From positions 17,683 to 81,682 of the forward strand of contig JAJPIC010000010.1 in assembly GCA_021324915.1 (NCBI GenBank): 64,000 nucleotides of DNA, in the 5' to 3' direction. The stretch comes from Beijerinckiaceae bacterium (lineage in GTDB: Bacteria; Pseudomonadota; Alphaproteobacteria; Rhizobiales; Beijerinckiaceae). Under the pieces are notes generated by a model, which saw only the letters and a list, made by a program, of their open reading frames with translations, was not told the DNA's origin and ran no database searches. Within the stretch, counting starts at the first letter, position 1. Each line of letters starts with the position of its first letter. Below are positions 52,584 through 60,933 of this stretch, piece by piece. A program made the translations under genes and the position numbers.

Positions 52584-55286
52584 ATGGACAAACGCGATTT
52601 GGGCGAAAGGCGGCCCTCGCCTGACGCCTTGCTGGAAGAGGCGCAGAAGGAGGCGCAGAACGGCGCCCGGGGAAGACTGAAGATCTTTCTCGGCGCGGCG
52701 CCGGGCGTCGGCAAAACTTATGAAATGCTGGCGACTGCCCAGGCGCGGCGGCGCGAGGGTTGGGACGTCGTTGTGGGGGTGGTCGAGACTCACGGCCGTA
52801 AAGAGACGGAGGCGCTGCTCGAAGGGCTCGAGGTGATCCCGCGGCGGCGCGTCGATTATAGGGGTCATTGGCTCGAGGAAATGGACCTCGACGCGATTCT
52901 GAAACGTCAACCGAAGCTCGCGCTCGTCGACGAGCTTGCCCATACCAATGCGCCGGGCAGCCGTCATCCGAAACGCTATCTCGACGCCGAAGAATTGCTC
53001 AACGCCGGCATCGACGTCTATGCCACCCTGAATATTCAGCACCTCGAAAGCCTCAACGACGTCGTCGCCAGGATCACCCGGATCTTCGTGCGCGAGACGG
53101 TGCCCGATTCGATCGTCGATCGCGCCGATGAAGTGGAGCTCGTCGACCTTACGCCGGAGGACCTGATCCAGCGCCTGCACGAGGGCAAGGTCTATGTTCC
53201 GCAGCAGGCGGAACGCGCGGTCCGCCATTATTTCCAGCCCGGCAATCTCACCGCCTTGCGCGAACTCGCGCTGCGCCGCACGGCGCAACGCGTCGACGAG
53301 CAGATGGTGAGTTATATGCAAGCGCATGCGATCGGCGGGCCCTGGCCCGCCGGCGAGCGCCTGCTCGTCGGTGTTAATGGCGCCTCCGGCGGCGCGGCGC
53401 TCGTCAGGCTCGCCCGGCGCATGGCCGACCGTCTGAAATCGCCCTGGACAGCGCTGCATGTCGAGACGCCGCGAGAAGCGCGCGCCGACGAGAGCGAGCG
53501 CGCGCAGGTCGCGGAAACCCTGCGGCTCGCCGCAAGGCTCGGCGGAACGCCGGTGGCGCTGCCGGGCGAAGACGTGGCAACGAGCATGATCGATTATGCT
53601 CGCTCGCACAATTTCACCCATATCCTCGTTGCTCACCAGAGCCGCATCCACTGGCTCGACCTGCTTCGCGGCTCTGTCAGCCAAAGACTCATCGGGCGTG
53701 CCGGCGGCATCAATGTCCATGTCGTCGCCGCCGAAGGAACCGTGCGGCCGAAGAGAGCGCGCCACGCCTTTCCTTTCGAGACGAACTGGGTCGCCTATGC
53801 CGCAAGTTTCGCTTTCGTCGCCGCATCCGGTCTCGTCGCGTTTGGCATTCGCCAAGCTTTCGCCGTTTCCAACCTCGCGCTCGTCTTTCTTATCGGCGTT
53901 CTGGCGAGCGCCGTAAATTATGGGCTTTTGCCCTCGCTGTTCGCCTGCCTCGTCGCCGTCCTCGCTTTCAATTTCTTCTTCCTGCCGCCGCTCTATACAT
54001 TCACGATCGCCGATCCCGAGAACGTCGTCGCCCTGGTCTTTTTTGCGATGGTCGCGGTCATTGCCAGCAATCTGACGGCGCGGCTTCGCGCCCAAGCCTA
54101 TTCGGCCGAACGGCGCGCGCGGATCACCGAGGAGCTCTATCTGTTCAGCCGCAAGCTCGCCGGCGCCGCCGCGCTCGACGATATTTTGTGGGTGACCGTC
54201 TATCAGATCGCGCTTCTGCTCAAGGTGGGCGTCGTCTTGCTGCTGCCGGAGGAGGGACGATTGGCGCTGAAGGCGGGATTTCCGCCCGAGGACCAACTCG
54301 ACGAGGCCGACTTTGCCGCCGCGCAATGGTCCTTCGAGAAGAGCCAGACCGCGGGCCGTGGCGCCGATACTCTGCCCGGCGCGAAACGCCTTTTCATTCC
54401 CATGCGCACGGGGCGCGGCACACTCGGCGTGATCGGGATCGAATCCGATAAGCAAGGCGCCTGGCTCACGCCGGAAGAGAACCGGCTCCTCGATTCGCTA
54501 TCGGATCAGGCGGCGCTCGCCATCGAGCGAGTTTATCTCGCTCGCGACATCGGCAAGGCGCGGGTCGCGGCGGAGGCGGACCGCCTGCGCCAGGCGCTCC
54601 TGACCTCGATCTCGCATGACTTGCGCACACCGCTCGCCTCGATCATCGGTTCGGCGAGCAGCCTCGTCGCGCATGGCGAGGAGCTCGACTCGCAAATCCG
54701 CGTGAGCCTGCTGCGTACGATCCAGGAGGAAGCCGAACGGCTCAATCGATTCATCGGCAATCTCCTCGATATGACGCGCCTCGAGAGCGGTGCGCTGGCG
54801 CCGCAATCGAGCCTCGCCGATCTCTCCGACGTCGTCGGCGCCACGCTGCAGCGCGCGCAAAAGATTCTCAAAGACCATAGAGTTGAGATCGTCTTCGAGC
54901 CGGGCCTGCCGATGCTCGCAATCGATTCGGTTCTGATGGAACAAGTCCTTTTCAATCTTGCCGACAATGCCGCCAAATACGCGCCGGCCGGCTCGAATAT
55001 CGAGATTCGCGCGCGCCGAGAGGGGCAAAGCGTGGTGCTCGAGATCGCCGATGAAGGCGAGGGAATTTCGGAATCCGATTGCGAACGGATCTTCGACAAG
55101 TTCTACCGCGTCAATCGTACCGATCGGCAGCGGGTGGGAACAGGACTGGGACTTGCGATCTGCCGCGGCTTTATCGAGGCCATGGGCGGGACGATCACCG
55201 CAGCCAACCGCATCGACCGATCGGGCGCGATCTTCACCGTGAAACTGCCCGTGCCGCAAAGTCAGATGGCGGAGGTTCCGGCATGA
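52584..55286 (+). CDS. kdpD: Sensor histidine kinase KdpD
   Basis: 900 residues from ATG 52584 (MDKRDLGERRPSPDALLEE). N-terminal KdpD domain with GAAPGVGKTYEMLATAQ (Walker A) and DELAHTNAPGSRHPKRYLD; a Usp-like domain; four membrane segments around residues 400-500; a GAF-like domain; then HisKA (TSISHDLRTPLASIIGSASS, phosphorylated His) and HATPase (DNAAKYAPAGSN; GTGLGLAICRGFIE). It senses K+ limitation and phosphorylates KdpE. The frame is open further upstream without ribosome site. Confidence 0.97.
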   Translation: MDKRDLGERRPSPDALLEEAQKEAQNGARGRLKIFLGAAPGVGKTYEMLATAQARRREGWDVVVGVVETHGRKETEALLEGLEVIPRRRVDYRGHWLEEMDLDAILKRQPKLALVDELAHTNAPGSRHPKRYLDAEELLNAGIDVYATLNIQHLESLNDVVARITRIFVRETVPDSIVDRADEVELVDLTPEDLIQRLHEGKVYVPQQAERAVRHYFQPGNLTALRELALRRTAQRVDEQMVSYMQAHAIGGPWPAGERLLVGVNGASGGAALVRLARRMADRLKSPWTALHVETPREARADESERAQVAETLRLAARLGGTPVALPGEDVATSMIDYARSHNFTHILVAHQSRIHWLDLLRGSVSQRLIGRAGGINVHVVAAEGTVRPKRARHAFPFETNWVAYAASFAFVAASGLVAFGIRQAFAVSNLALVFLIGVLASAVNYGLLPSLFACLVAVLAFNFFFLPPLYTFTIADPENVVALVFFAMVAVIASNLTARLRAQAYSAERRARITEELYLFSRKLAGAAALDDILWVTVYQIALLLKVGVVLLLPEEGRLALKAGFPPEDQLDEADFAAAQWSFEKSQTAGRGADTLPGAKRLFIPMRTGRGTLGVIGIESDKQGAWLTPEENRLLDSLSDQAALAIERVYLARDIGKARVAAEADRLRQALLTSISHDLRTPLASIIGSASSLVAHGEELDSQIRVSLLRTIQEEAERLNRFIGNLLDMTRLESGALAPQSSLADLSDVVGATLQRAQKILKDHRVEIVFEPGLPMLAIDSVLMEQVLFNLADNAAKYAPAGSNIEIRARREGQSVVLEIADEGEGISESDCERIFDKFYRVNRTDRQRVGTGLGLAICRGFIEAMGGTITAANRIDRSGAIFTVKLPVPQSQMAEVPA

Positions 55287-56026
55287 GCGCGCTCGCAGGC
55301 CAGCTTCGCGTGCTCGTGGTAGACGACGAGCCCGCAATTCTACGCTTCCTGCGCCCGAGCCTTGCGACCCAAGGCTATGTCGTCTCCGAAGCCAAGGACG
55401 GACGCAGCGCGCTCGAAGCGATCCGCCGCAAATCTGCGGACGTCGTCGTCCTCGATCTCGGCCTGCCCGACATGGAGGGATTGGATATCATCCGGCAAGT
55501 GCGGGAGGCCGGCGAAACATTGCCGATCATCGTTTTGTCGAGCCGCGAGGCCGAAGGCGCGAAGGTCAAGGCGCTCGACCTCGGCGCCGACGACTACGTC
55601 ACCAAGCCATTCGGGATCGACGAGCTGCTTGCCCGAATTCGCGCCGCCCAACGCCATCGGCTTCAGCAGCAAGGCGAGAAGGCGATCTTTCGCAGCGGCG
55701 ATTTGACGGTCGATCTCGTGCGGCGAATCGTGACCGTCCGCGGACAAGAGGTGAAATTCTCGCCGCGCGAGTACGACGTCCTGCGTCTGCTTGTTGCGCA
55801 TGCCGGCAAGGTATTGACTCATCGCTTCATTCTGCGCGAAGTCTGGGGCGGAGAAGCCGACATCCAATATCTGCGCATCTATATCCGCGCGCTGCGGCAA
55901 AAGATCGAGGTCGAACCGGAGCGCCCGCACCATATCATCACCGAGACCGGCGTCGGATACCGGCTCCGCCTGTCCGATGATGCCGCCCCACAAGAGTCGC
56001 CCGATGGAAATAGTCGAGCTGATTAA
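55283..56026 (+). CDS. kdpE: Response regulator KdpE (OmpR family)
   Basis: 247 residues from ATG 55283, overlapping the kdpD stop as ATGA. Receiver domain: VLVVDDEPAILRFLRPSL, VVLDLGLPDMEGLD (phosphorylated Asp) and GADDYVTKPFGIDELLARIR. Winged-helix effector: FSPREYDVLRLLVAHAGK, then YLRIYIRALRQKIE and ETGVGYRLRL. It activates kdp transcription. The last 23 bases overlap the following EIIA gene. Confidence 0.97.
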   Translation: MSALAGQLRVLVVDDEPAILRFLRPSLATQGYVVSEAKDGRSALEAIRRKSADVVVLDLGLPDMEGLDIIRQVREAGETLPIIVLSSREAEGAKVKALDLGADDYVTKPFGIDELLARIRAAQRHRLQQQGEKAIFRSGDLTVDLVRRIVTVRGQEVKFSPREYDVLRLLVAHAGKVLTHRFILREVWGGEADIQYLRIYIRALRQKIEVEPERPHHIITETGVGYRLRLSDDAAPQESPDGNSRAD

Positions 56027-56468
56027 GCCCGAGCACGTGATCAGTCTGCGCGCCGGAAACAAGGCCCAACTCCTGCAGGAGCTGGCGCGCCGTGCCGCCC
56101 ACGCGCTTGGCTCCGACCCGCAGGCCATTCTCGACCCGGTGCTCGAGCGCGAAATTTTGGGCTCGACGGGTGTGGGCTCGGGCGTTGCCATTCCGCATGC
56201 GCGTGTTCCGGGCCTCAAGGATTATTTTGCGCTGTTCGCCCGGCTGGAGAAGCCGGTCGATTTCGATGCCGTCGACGGAAAGCCGGTCGATCTCGTCGTC
56301 CTGCTGCTGGTGCCGGCAAACGCGGATAAGCCGCATTTGACGGCGCTCGCCTGTGTCTCGCGACGCTTGCGCGATCCGGAAATCGCCCGGCGGCTGCGGG
56401 CGACATTGGAACCCTCCGTCCTTTATGATCTGCTCACGATACCGAACGGCGCGCCCGCGGTGCGCTAG
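56004..56468 (+). CDS. ptsN: PTS IIA component of nitrogen type (PtsN-like)
   Basis: 154 residues from ATG 56004, inside the end of kdpE. Fold of EIIA-Ntr: MEIVELIKPEHVISLRAGNK, then GVGSGVAIPHARVPGLKDYF with the phosphorylated His65 in IPHAR. In E. coli, EIIA-Ntr is known to bind KdpD and raise its activity and to inhibit TrkA. Translational overlap with kdpE suggests a dedicated regulator of this K+ system. Whether it replaces or adds to a general ptsN elsewhere is not visible. Confidence 0.87.
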   Translation: MEIVELIKPEHVISLRAGNKAQLLQELARRAAHALGSDPQAILDPVLEREILGSTGVGSGVAIPHARVPGLKDYFALFARLEKPVDFDAVDGKPVDLVVLLLVPANADKPHLTALACVSRRLRDPEIARRLRATLEPSVLYDLLTIPNGAPAVR

Positions 56469-56469
56469 A

Positions 56470-56810
56470 GCATCGGACCCAAAAGTGGGAACCGGTTTTG
56501 GCAAAGATCCGATGCTCAAAGAAGAACCGGCATCGGACCCAAAAGTGGGAACCGGTTTTGGGAAAGATCCGATGCTCAAAGAAGAATCGGCATCGAACCC
56601 AAAAGTGGGAACCGGTTTTGGGAAAATCCGATGCTCAAAGAAGAATCGGCATCGAACCCAAAAGTGGGAACCGGTTTTGGGAAAATCCGATGCTCAAAGA
56701 AAGAACGGCATCGGACCCAAAAGTGGGAACCGGTTTTGGGAAAGATCCGATGCTCAAAGAAGAACCGGCATCGGACCAAAGTGGGAACCGGTTTTGGGAA
56801 AATCCGATGC
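56470..56810. repeat. Six-unit tandem array of palindromic repeats, GCATCGGA-arm type
   Basis: Six units of 57-60 bases. Each runs GCATCGGA, CCCAAAAGTGGG, AACCGGTTTTGGG, a short A-rich spacer and TCCGATGC, then TCAAAGAAGAA. The outer arms and CCCAAAA/TTTTGGG inner arms can pair within each unit. Units differ by a few substitutions (GGA to GAA, GAAAGATCC to GAAAATCC). It begins two bases after the EIIA stop and ends 40 bases before the next gene. Confidence 0.9.
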
Positions 56811-56849
56811 TCAAAAGGCAACTCTGGGCATTCTGCGAGGGAGACACAC

Positions 56850-57059
56850 ATGGGATGGCATGTTCGCTACTTCGATGAGGATCTGAAGCACGAAATGCTG
56901 TCGCGCGAATTCGCAACCGAAGAGGAAGCGCTCGAGGACGCATGGAACCTCGCGCAGCAGCCGGGCAAGGAAATTACCGCCATCGAAGGGCCCGACGAGG
57001 AGCCCCTGCCTATGGAGGACATCCAGGCCTGGTTCGACAAGAGAGCGCAGCGCGGCTGA
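56850..57059 (+). CDS. Small hypothetical protein, 69 aa
   Basis: Starts at ATG 56850 behind GGGAGACACAC. Begins MGWHVRYFDEDLKHEMLSRE and is acidic (TEEEALEDAW; EGPDEEPLPMEDIQAWFD). It reads like a small cytoplasmic alpha/beta protein. I do not recognise the family. Translation in this frame continues upstream through the repeat array, but those residues are repeat-derived and the ribosome site argues for this start. Confidence 0.6.
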   Translation: MGWHVRYFDEDLKHEMLSREFATEEEALEDAWNLAQQPGKEITAIEGPDEEPLPMEDIQAWFDKRAQRG

Positions 57060-57117
57060 TCCCGCCATCGCTTGCGCTCGCTATGACGCTGCATGAACGG
57101 TGCTCTATGTCTCGACT

Positions 57118-57318
57118 ATGTCGCGCATTCTGATCATCGTCGGATTGACGATTGCGGGGATCGGCTTTCTCTGGCCGTGGCTTTCGCGGCTCGGTCTCGG
57201 CCGGCTCCCGGGCGACATCGTCATCCAGCGTGGCAATTTCAGTTTTTACGCACCGATCGCAACGTGCCTTCTTGCGAGCCTCGTCCTTTCGCTCGTCTTT
57301 TGGCTGCTGAACCGTTAA
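57118..57318 (+). CDS. DUF2905 family membrane protein
   Basis: 66 residues from Met at 57118 (MSRILIIVGLTIAGIGFLWP). Two membrane helices enclose GRLPGDIVIQRGNFSFYAPI, the DUF2905 signature. The family is widespread in bacteria and has no known role. A start at 57100 is possible. Confidence 0.8.
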   Translation: MSRILIIVGLTIAGIGFLWPWLSRLGLGRLPGDIVIQRGNFSFYAPIATCLLASLVLSLVFWLLNR

Positions 57319-57421
57319 GCCGCAAAGCACGCAAGCTCGCGCGTTGACCTAAGTTGTAAGATGAAGCTGACGCTTAAGCCCTGCTTAGGGGCGTGCCGAG
57401 CCCACGACGAAGGTAAGGCAA

Positions 57422-58768
57422 TCAGAGTCCAAACGGATAGGTTTCCGGCGCGCCGCGCGGGCGCTCCGCCGGAAGCGGCACGACCGCCTTCGTCACCTCG
57501 AACCAGACATAAGCGTCGAATTGATCGGCGAGCACCGCTTCGAAATAATGACTCGAGAGCTCGCTTTCCGGCCGATAGACGACGCCGATCGCGCGCTCGA
57601 GCCTGGGCTTCGACAGAATTTCGCGCAGTTCGCTTTTGCCTGAGCGCCATTCGGTCAGCGACGCCGAGATCCCCGTCCGCCTGAACGCCCGCTCGTAACT
57701 GTCGTGCCGCGCCGGAACGACATCCTTGACTTCCATCGGACCGTCCCATTCGCTCGCCGCGGCGACGGTGCCGCGATCCGTGCCGAAGCCGATGAGCACG
57801 GCTTGGTCGCCGAATGCCGCCCGGCCAGATTCCCCGATATTGAATTCGCCTTGCCAGCCCATGGATGTCGCCGCGGCATTGCCGATATGAGAATTATGGG
57901 CCCAGACGATCGCCTTGGCATTGGGCCCACGGCATTCGAGTAGGCGCACGAGCGTGTCGAACATGTGGCGGTCACGCAAATTCCACGATTCGCGCGAACT
58001 GCGATACATCAGCCGATAATAATATTCGGCGGCGCGTATCACGCGTGCGTTTTGCGCCGCGTCGAAGAAAGATTCTTCGTCCCCCTCGAGATAGGCGAGG
58101 CGTTTTTCGACGAGGGCCGTGAGTTCGGCGGCGACCGCATCTTCGCACGGCGACTTGCCGCGCTCCGTCGCGGCGAGGCCGTAGAGCGAAGGGTCGTCCT
58201 GCCACGGCGTCAAACAGCCGTAGCGCCTGCGTGCCAGCTTCGCCTCTTCAGGATCGACGCGGTCGAGATAGGCGAGCACCGCGGCGATCGAACTGCTGAG
58301 ACTATAGATGTCGAGACCACGAAACTCGACGCGCGCTTGGGGCGAAAGACTTTCATTATGCGCGCGCAGCCATTCGACGAAATGATGCACATCGCGGTTG
58401 CGCCACATCCAGGTCGGAAATCGCGCAAAACCTTCGGGCGAAGCTTGGTGCGCTCTAAAGCGGACATGCCGGTCGATACGCGCGGCATCCGGCCAGTCCG
58501 CCTCGGCGGCGACGATGTTGAACCCGTGCCTCTCGATGAGGTGCCGCGTGATCGCGGCACGCGCGCGATAGAACTCGCTCGTCCCATGCGTCGCCTCGCC
58601 AAGCAGCACGAGTTTGGCGTCTCCGAACCGATCGAAATGAGCCCCGAAATCTTGCATGGCATCGGGAGTGGCGATGCGCTCGCAATATCCTGCGAGAATC
58701 TTGGCGGCTTCGTCCGCATCCCCGATGCGTAAGCGCTGGGAGAGCGCAGGTGCCACGGCGAGCCTCAC
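57422..58768 (-). CDS. Erythromycin esterase family protein
   Basis: 448 residues. The family motif KLVLLGEATHGTSEFYRAR holds the conserved Glu and His near residue 58; AEADWPDAARIDRHVRF and NSHIGNAAATSMGW are the other conserved blocks. Despite the name, members outside resistance plasmids are not shown to hydrolyse macrolides. It is the last gene of a four-gene operon with stress-type proteins, overlapping the HPF/cold-shock gene by four bases. Confidence 0.87.
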   Translation of the reverse strand: MRLAVAPALSQRLRIGDADEAAKILAGYCERIATPDAMQDFGAHFDRFGDAKLVLLGEATHGTSEFYRARAAITRHLIERHGFNIVAAEADWPDAARIDRHVRFRAHQASPEGFARFPTWMWRNRDVHHFVEWLRAHNESLSPQARVEFRGLDIYSLSSSIAAVLAYLDRVDPEEAKLARRRYGCLTPWQDDPSLYGLAATERGKSPCEDAVAAELTALVEKRLAYLEGDEESFFDAAQNARVIRAAEYYYRLMYRSSRESWNLRDRHMFDTLVRLLECRGPNAKAIVWAHNSHIGNAAATSMGWQGEFNIGESGRAAFGDQAVLIGFGTDRGTVAAASEWDGPMEVKDVVPARHDSYERAFRRTGISASLTEWRSGKSELREILSKPRLERAIGVVYRPESELSSHYFEAVLADQFDAYVWFEVTKAVVPLPAERPRGAPETYPFGL

Positions 58769-59337
58769 ACCAGATGATGTTTGCCGACCGGCCGCACTGT
58801 GCTCGCCTGCGGACCCTTCGCGCCGATTTCTTCGACAAACCGCACTTCCGAGCCGACGTTCAGCCGATCGAACGCGCCGTCGAGTACGCTGTTGCGGTGA
58901 AAATAGACTTCACGCCCGTCCGGGGTTTCGATGAATCCATAATCCTGATCGGCGACGAATTTCGACACCCGGCCATGATCCTCAGGCGGATGCGGCTTCA
59001 CCACTCCGCGCATTTCGCGCACTGCATCCTCGATCTGGCGCCGCGCGGCGGCAAAGGCGCGCTTGATCGCGACCGTCGGATATTCTTGTTCCTTTTTGTC
59101 GTCATGAGTGGCGTTGACGATGATGTCCTTGCGATCGGGCATGGCAATACGCAGGCTGATCTTGTAGGGGATGCCGTGTCTGTGATGCCCGTTCGGCGCG
59201 GTCACCGTGACCTGGCAGCTCGTGATCCGTCCGTAGAATTTCTCCAGCCAGCGAGCCTCCTCTTCAATCTCGGCCTTGATGGCTTCTGAAGGCCCCGTGT
59301 TCCGGAAAGCGATTTCGAGCGGCACTTGCATGAGCAT
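58765..59337 (-). CDS. HPF/RaiA-like ribosome-associated protein fused to a cold-shock domain
   Basis: 190 residues. Residues 1-115 follow the ribosome hibernation factor fold (VPLEIAFRNTGPSEAIKAEI; LEKFYGRITSCQVTVTAPNG; HDDKKEQEYPTVAIKRAF). Residues about 125-185 form a cold-shock domain: GRVSKFVADQDYGFIETPDG and VYFHRNSV, the RNP-1 and RNP-2 like segments. The combination suggests binding to ribosomes plus RNA under stress. The N-terminal half lacks some RaiA surface residues, so exact ribosome docking is uncertain. Confidence 0.83.
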   Translation of the reverse strand: MLMQVPLEIAFRNTGPSEAIKAEIEEEARWLEKFYGRITSCQVTVTAPNGHHRHGIPYKISLRIAMPDRKDIIVNATHDDKKEQEYPTVAIKRAFAAARRQIEDAVREMRGVVKPHPPEDHGRVSKFVADQDYGFIETPDGREVYFHRNSVLDGAFDRLNVGSEVRFVEEIGAKGPQASTVRPVGKHHLV

Positions 59338-59364
59338 CTCATCTCTCGCGAGTTTAGGTGGGAA

Positions 59365-60030
59365 CTACTGGAGATCGGCGCGCGCCCTCTGATGCGCGCA
59401 GGCGGCAAGGAGAGCGGCCACTTCCTCGTCAGAAGTCTGACGGAAGTCGGCATAATAAGTGCCAACCGCGCCGAAAGGTTCGTGATCTTCGATGCAAACG
59501 ATCTCGTCGGCTTCTTCGCCCAATTCCGCGAGCGTGCTTGTCGGCGCGACCGGAACGGCGAGAATGAGCCGGCTCGGATTCTGCCGGCGCACCGCCCGCA
59601 AAGCCGCGCGCGTGGTGGCGCCGGTCGCAATTCCATCGTCGATGACGATGATCACGCGGCCTTCGAGTTCGGGATGGGATCGATCTCCGACATAGCGCGC
59701 GCGCCGGCGCTTGATTTCAGCGAGTTCGTGATCGCGCACGGCCGCGAAATCCTCTTCCGATACCCGCGCGAGCCGAATGATCTCCTCATTGCGCACGGTC
59801 AGCGGCGCGGATCCGTCAACGACCGCGCCCATCGCGAGCTCGGGATGAAAAGGCACGCCGATCTTGCGCACGAGCAGGAGATCGAGCGGCGCCTCGAGCG
59901 CCTTTGTGACCTCCGCGGCGACCGGAACGCCGCCGCGAGGAAGAGCCAGAACGATCGGACGATCCTTCTTATGATCCGCGAGCGCGCGGGCAAGCCGCCG
60001 CCCAGCATCCACCCGATTGCGGAATGACAT
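59365..60030 (-). CDS. Phosphoribosyltransferase family protein
   Basis: 221 residues from ATG 60030 (MSFRNRVDAGRRLARALADH). The PRPP-binding motif VIIVIDDGIATGATTRAAL is clear, and VLALPRGGVPVAAEVTKAL is the N-terminal pyrophosphate loop. This group is often found next to, or fused with, dienelactone hydrolase-like proteins, as here. The nucleobase or other acceptor is unknown. 27 bases before the HPF fusion gene. Confidence 0.87.
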   Translation of the reverse strand: MSFRNRVDAGRRLARALADHKKDRPIVLALPRGGVPVAAEVTKALEAPLDLLLVRKIGVPFHPELAMGAVVDGSAPLTVRNEEIIRLARVSEEDFAAVRDHELAEIKRRRARYVGDRSHPELEGRVIIVIDDGIATGATTRAALRAVRRQNPSRLILAVPVAPTSTLAELGEEADEIVCIEDHEPFGAVGTYYADFRQTSDEEVAALLAACAHQRARADLQ

Positions 60031-60040
60031 GTTCGTCCTT

Positions 60041-60685
60041 TCAGCTTCCGGCCTCGACGCCGGCAAGGTGAAGCGAGAACCATTCGACAGCAAAGCGGCT
60101 CACCATTTCCAGCGCGCCTGGTTCAGGAAAGAGATGGGTCGCGTTCGGCACGATCCACAGGGCCTTCGGCGTTTTGAGCTTGGCCAGCGCCTTTTCATTG
60201 AGATGGATGACCAGGTCGTCGTTGCTTCCGACGATCAGCAAAGTCGCGGCTTCCGCCTGCGCGAGTGCGGCACCGGCAAGGTCCGGGCGGCCGCCGCGCG
60301 AGACGATGGCGGAAATTCGCTTGTTGAGACGTGCCGCTCCGCAAAGAGCAGCGGCCGCGCCTGTACTGGCGCCAAAAAGGCCAAGCGGCAAACGCGAGAG
60401 CTCGGCGCTCGCATCGATCCAGCGGATCGCATCGATCAGCCTTTCCGTCAAAAGCCCGATATCGAAGATTTTGCTGCGATCACCCTCTTCTTCCGGCCTC
60501 AGCAGATCGAAAAGCAGGGTCGCGAATCCGGCCTTGTTCAGTACGTCTGCGACAGCATTATTGCGCGCACTGAAGCGGCTCGAACCGCTGCCGTGCACGA
60601 ACACGATCAAGCCGGCCGGATGCTGAGGAAGTTTCAAGGTTCCGCCGAGCCCAAGCGGGGGAATTTCGATTTCGCTGCTGCTCAT
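60041..60685 (-). CDS. Dienelactone hydrolase family alpha/beta hydrolase
   Basis: 214 residues from ATG 60685 (MSSSEIEIPPLGLGGTLKLP). GLIVFVHGSGSSRFSARN is the oxyanion loop; LGLFGASTGAAAAL carries the nucleophile Ser in GAS-T-G; the Asp is in GSNDDLV and the His in NATHLFPEPGALE. It is coupled to the phosphoribosyltransferase gene 10 bases downstream. A longer start at 60745 exists but has no better ribosome site. The substrate is not predictable. Confidence 0.86.
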   Translation of the reverse strand: MSSSEIEIPPLGLGGTLKLPQHPAGLIVFVHGSGSSRFSARNNAVADVLNKAGFATLLFDLLRPEEEGDRSKIFDIGLLTERLIDAIRWIDASAELSRLPLGLFGASTGAAAALCGAARLNKRISAIVSRGGRPDLAGAALAQAEAATLLIVGSNDDLVIHLNEKALAKLKTPKALWIVPNATHLFPEPGALEMVSRFAVEWFSLHLAGVEAGS

Positions 60686-60933
60686 GCCCGGTTCCGGCGA
60701 GCCTGCCGCGCTGCGTCTTAGGCCAATCAAAGGGACCTCCTTCAATCGTCCAATCAGAGCTTCGATCTCTTCGCACGGCCTTGACCGGAATCAATGCTTT
60801 CGGGGCGGCGCGGTTCTTCGTGGCCCCCCATTATACCGCCCGCTAGCTTAGCCGCCCCGCGCACCCGCAGAGAATCGCCCGGAGGGACCGCCTCGAGCGG
60901 CGGCGAAAAGATCGCCCCACCCCAGTGCAAGCT

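Noticed and set aside
52137..54455. A 772-codon antisense frame across kdpC and kdpD.
   Set aside because: Shadow of kdpD codon bias; no recognisable domain and no ribosome site.
56470..56810. CRISPR array.
   Set aside because: Units are contiguous near-identical palindromic repeats with no unique spacers, and there are no cas genes.
56353..56886. Repeat-derived proteins read through the array in three frames.
   Set aside because: They are translations of the tandem repeats (repeating P-K-V-G-T-G-F-G-K patterns), not genes.
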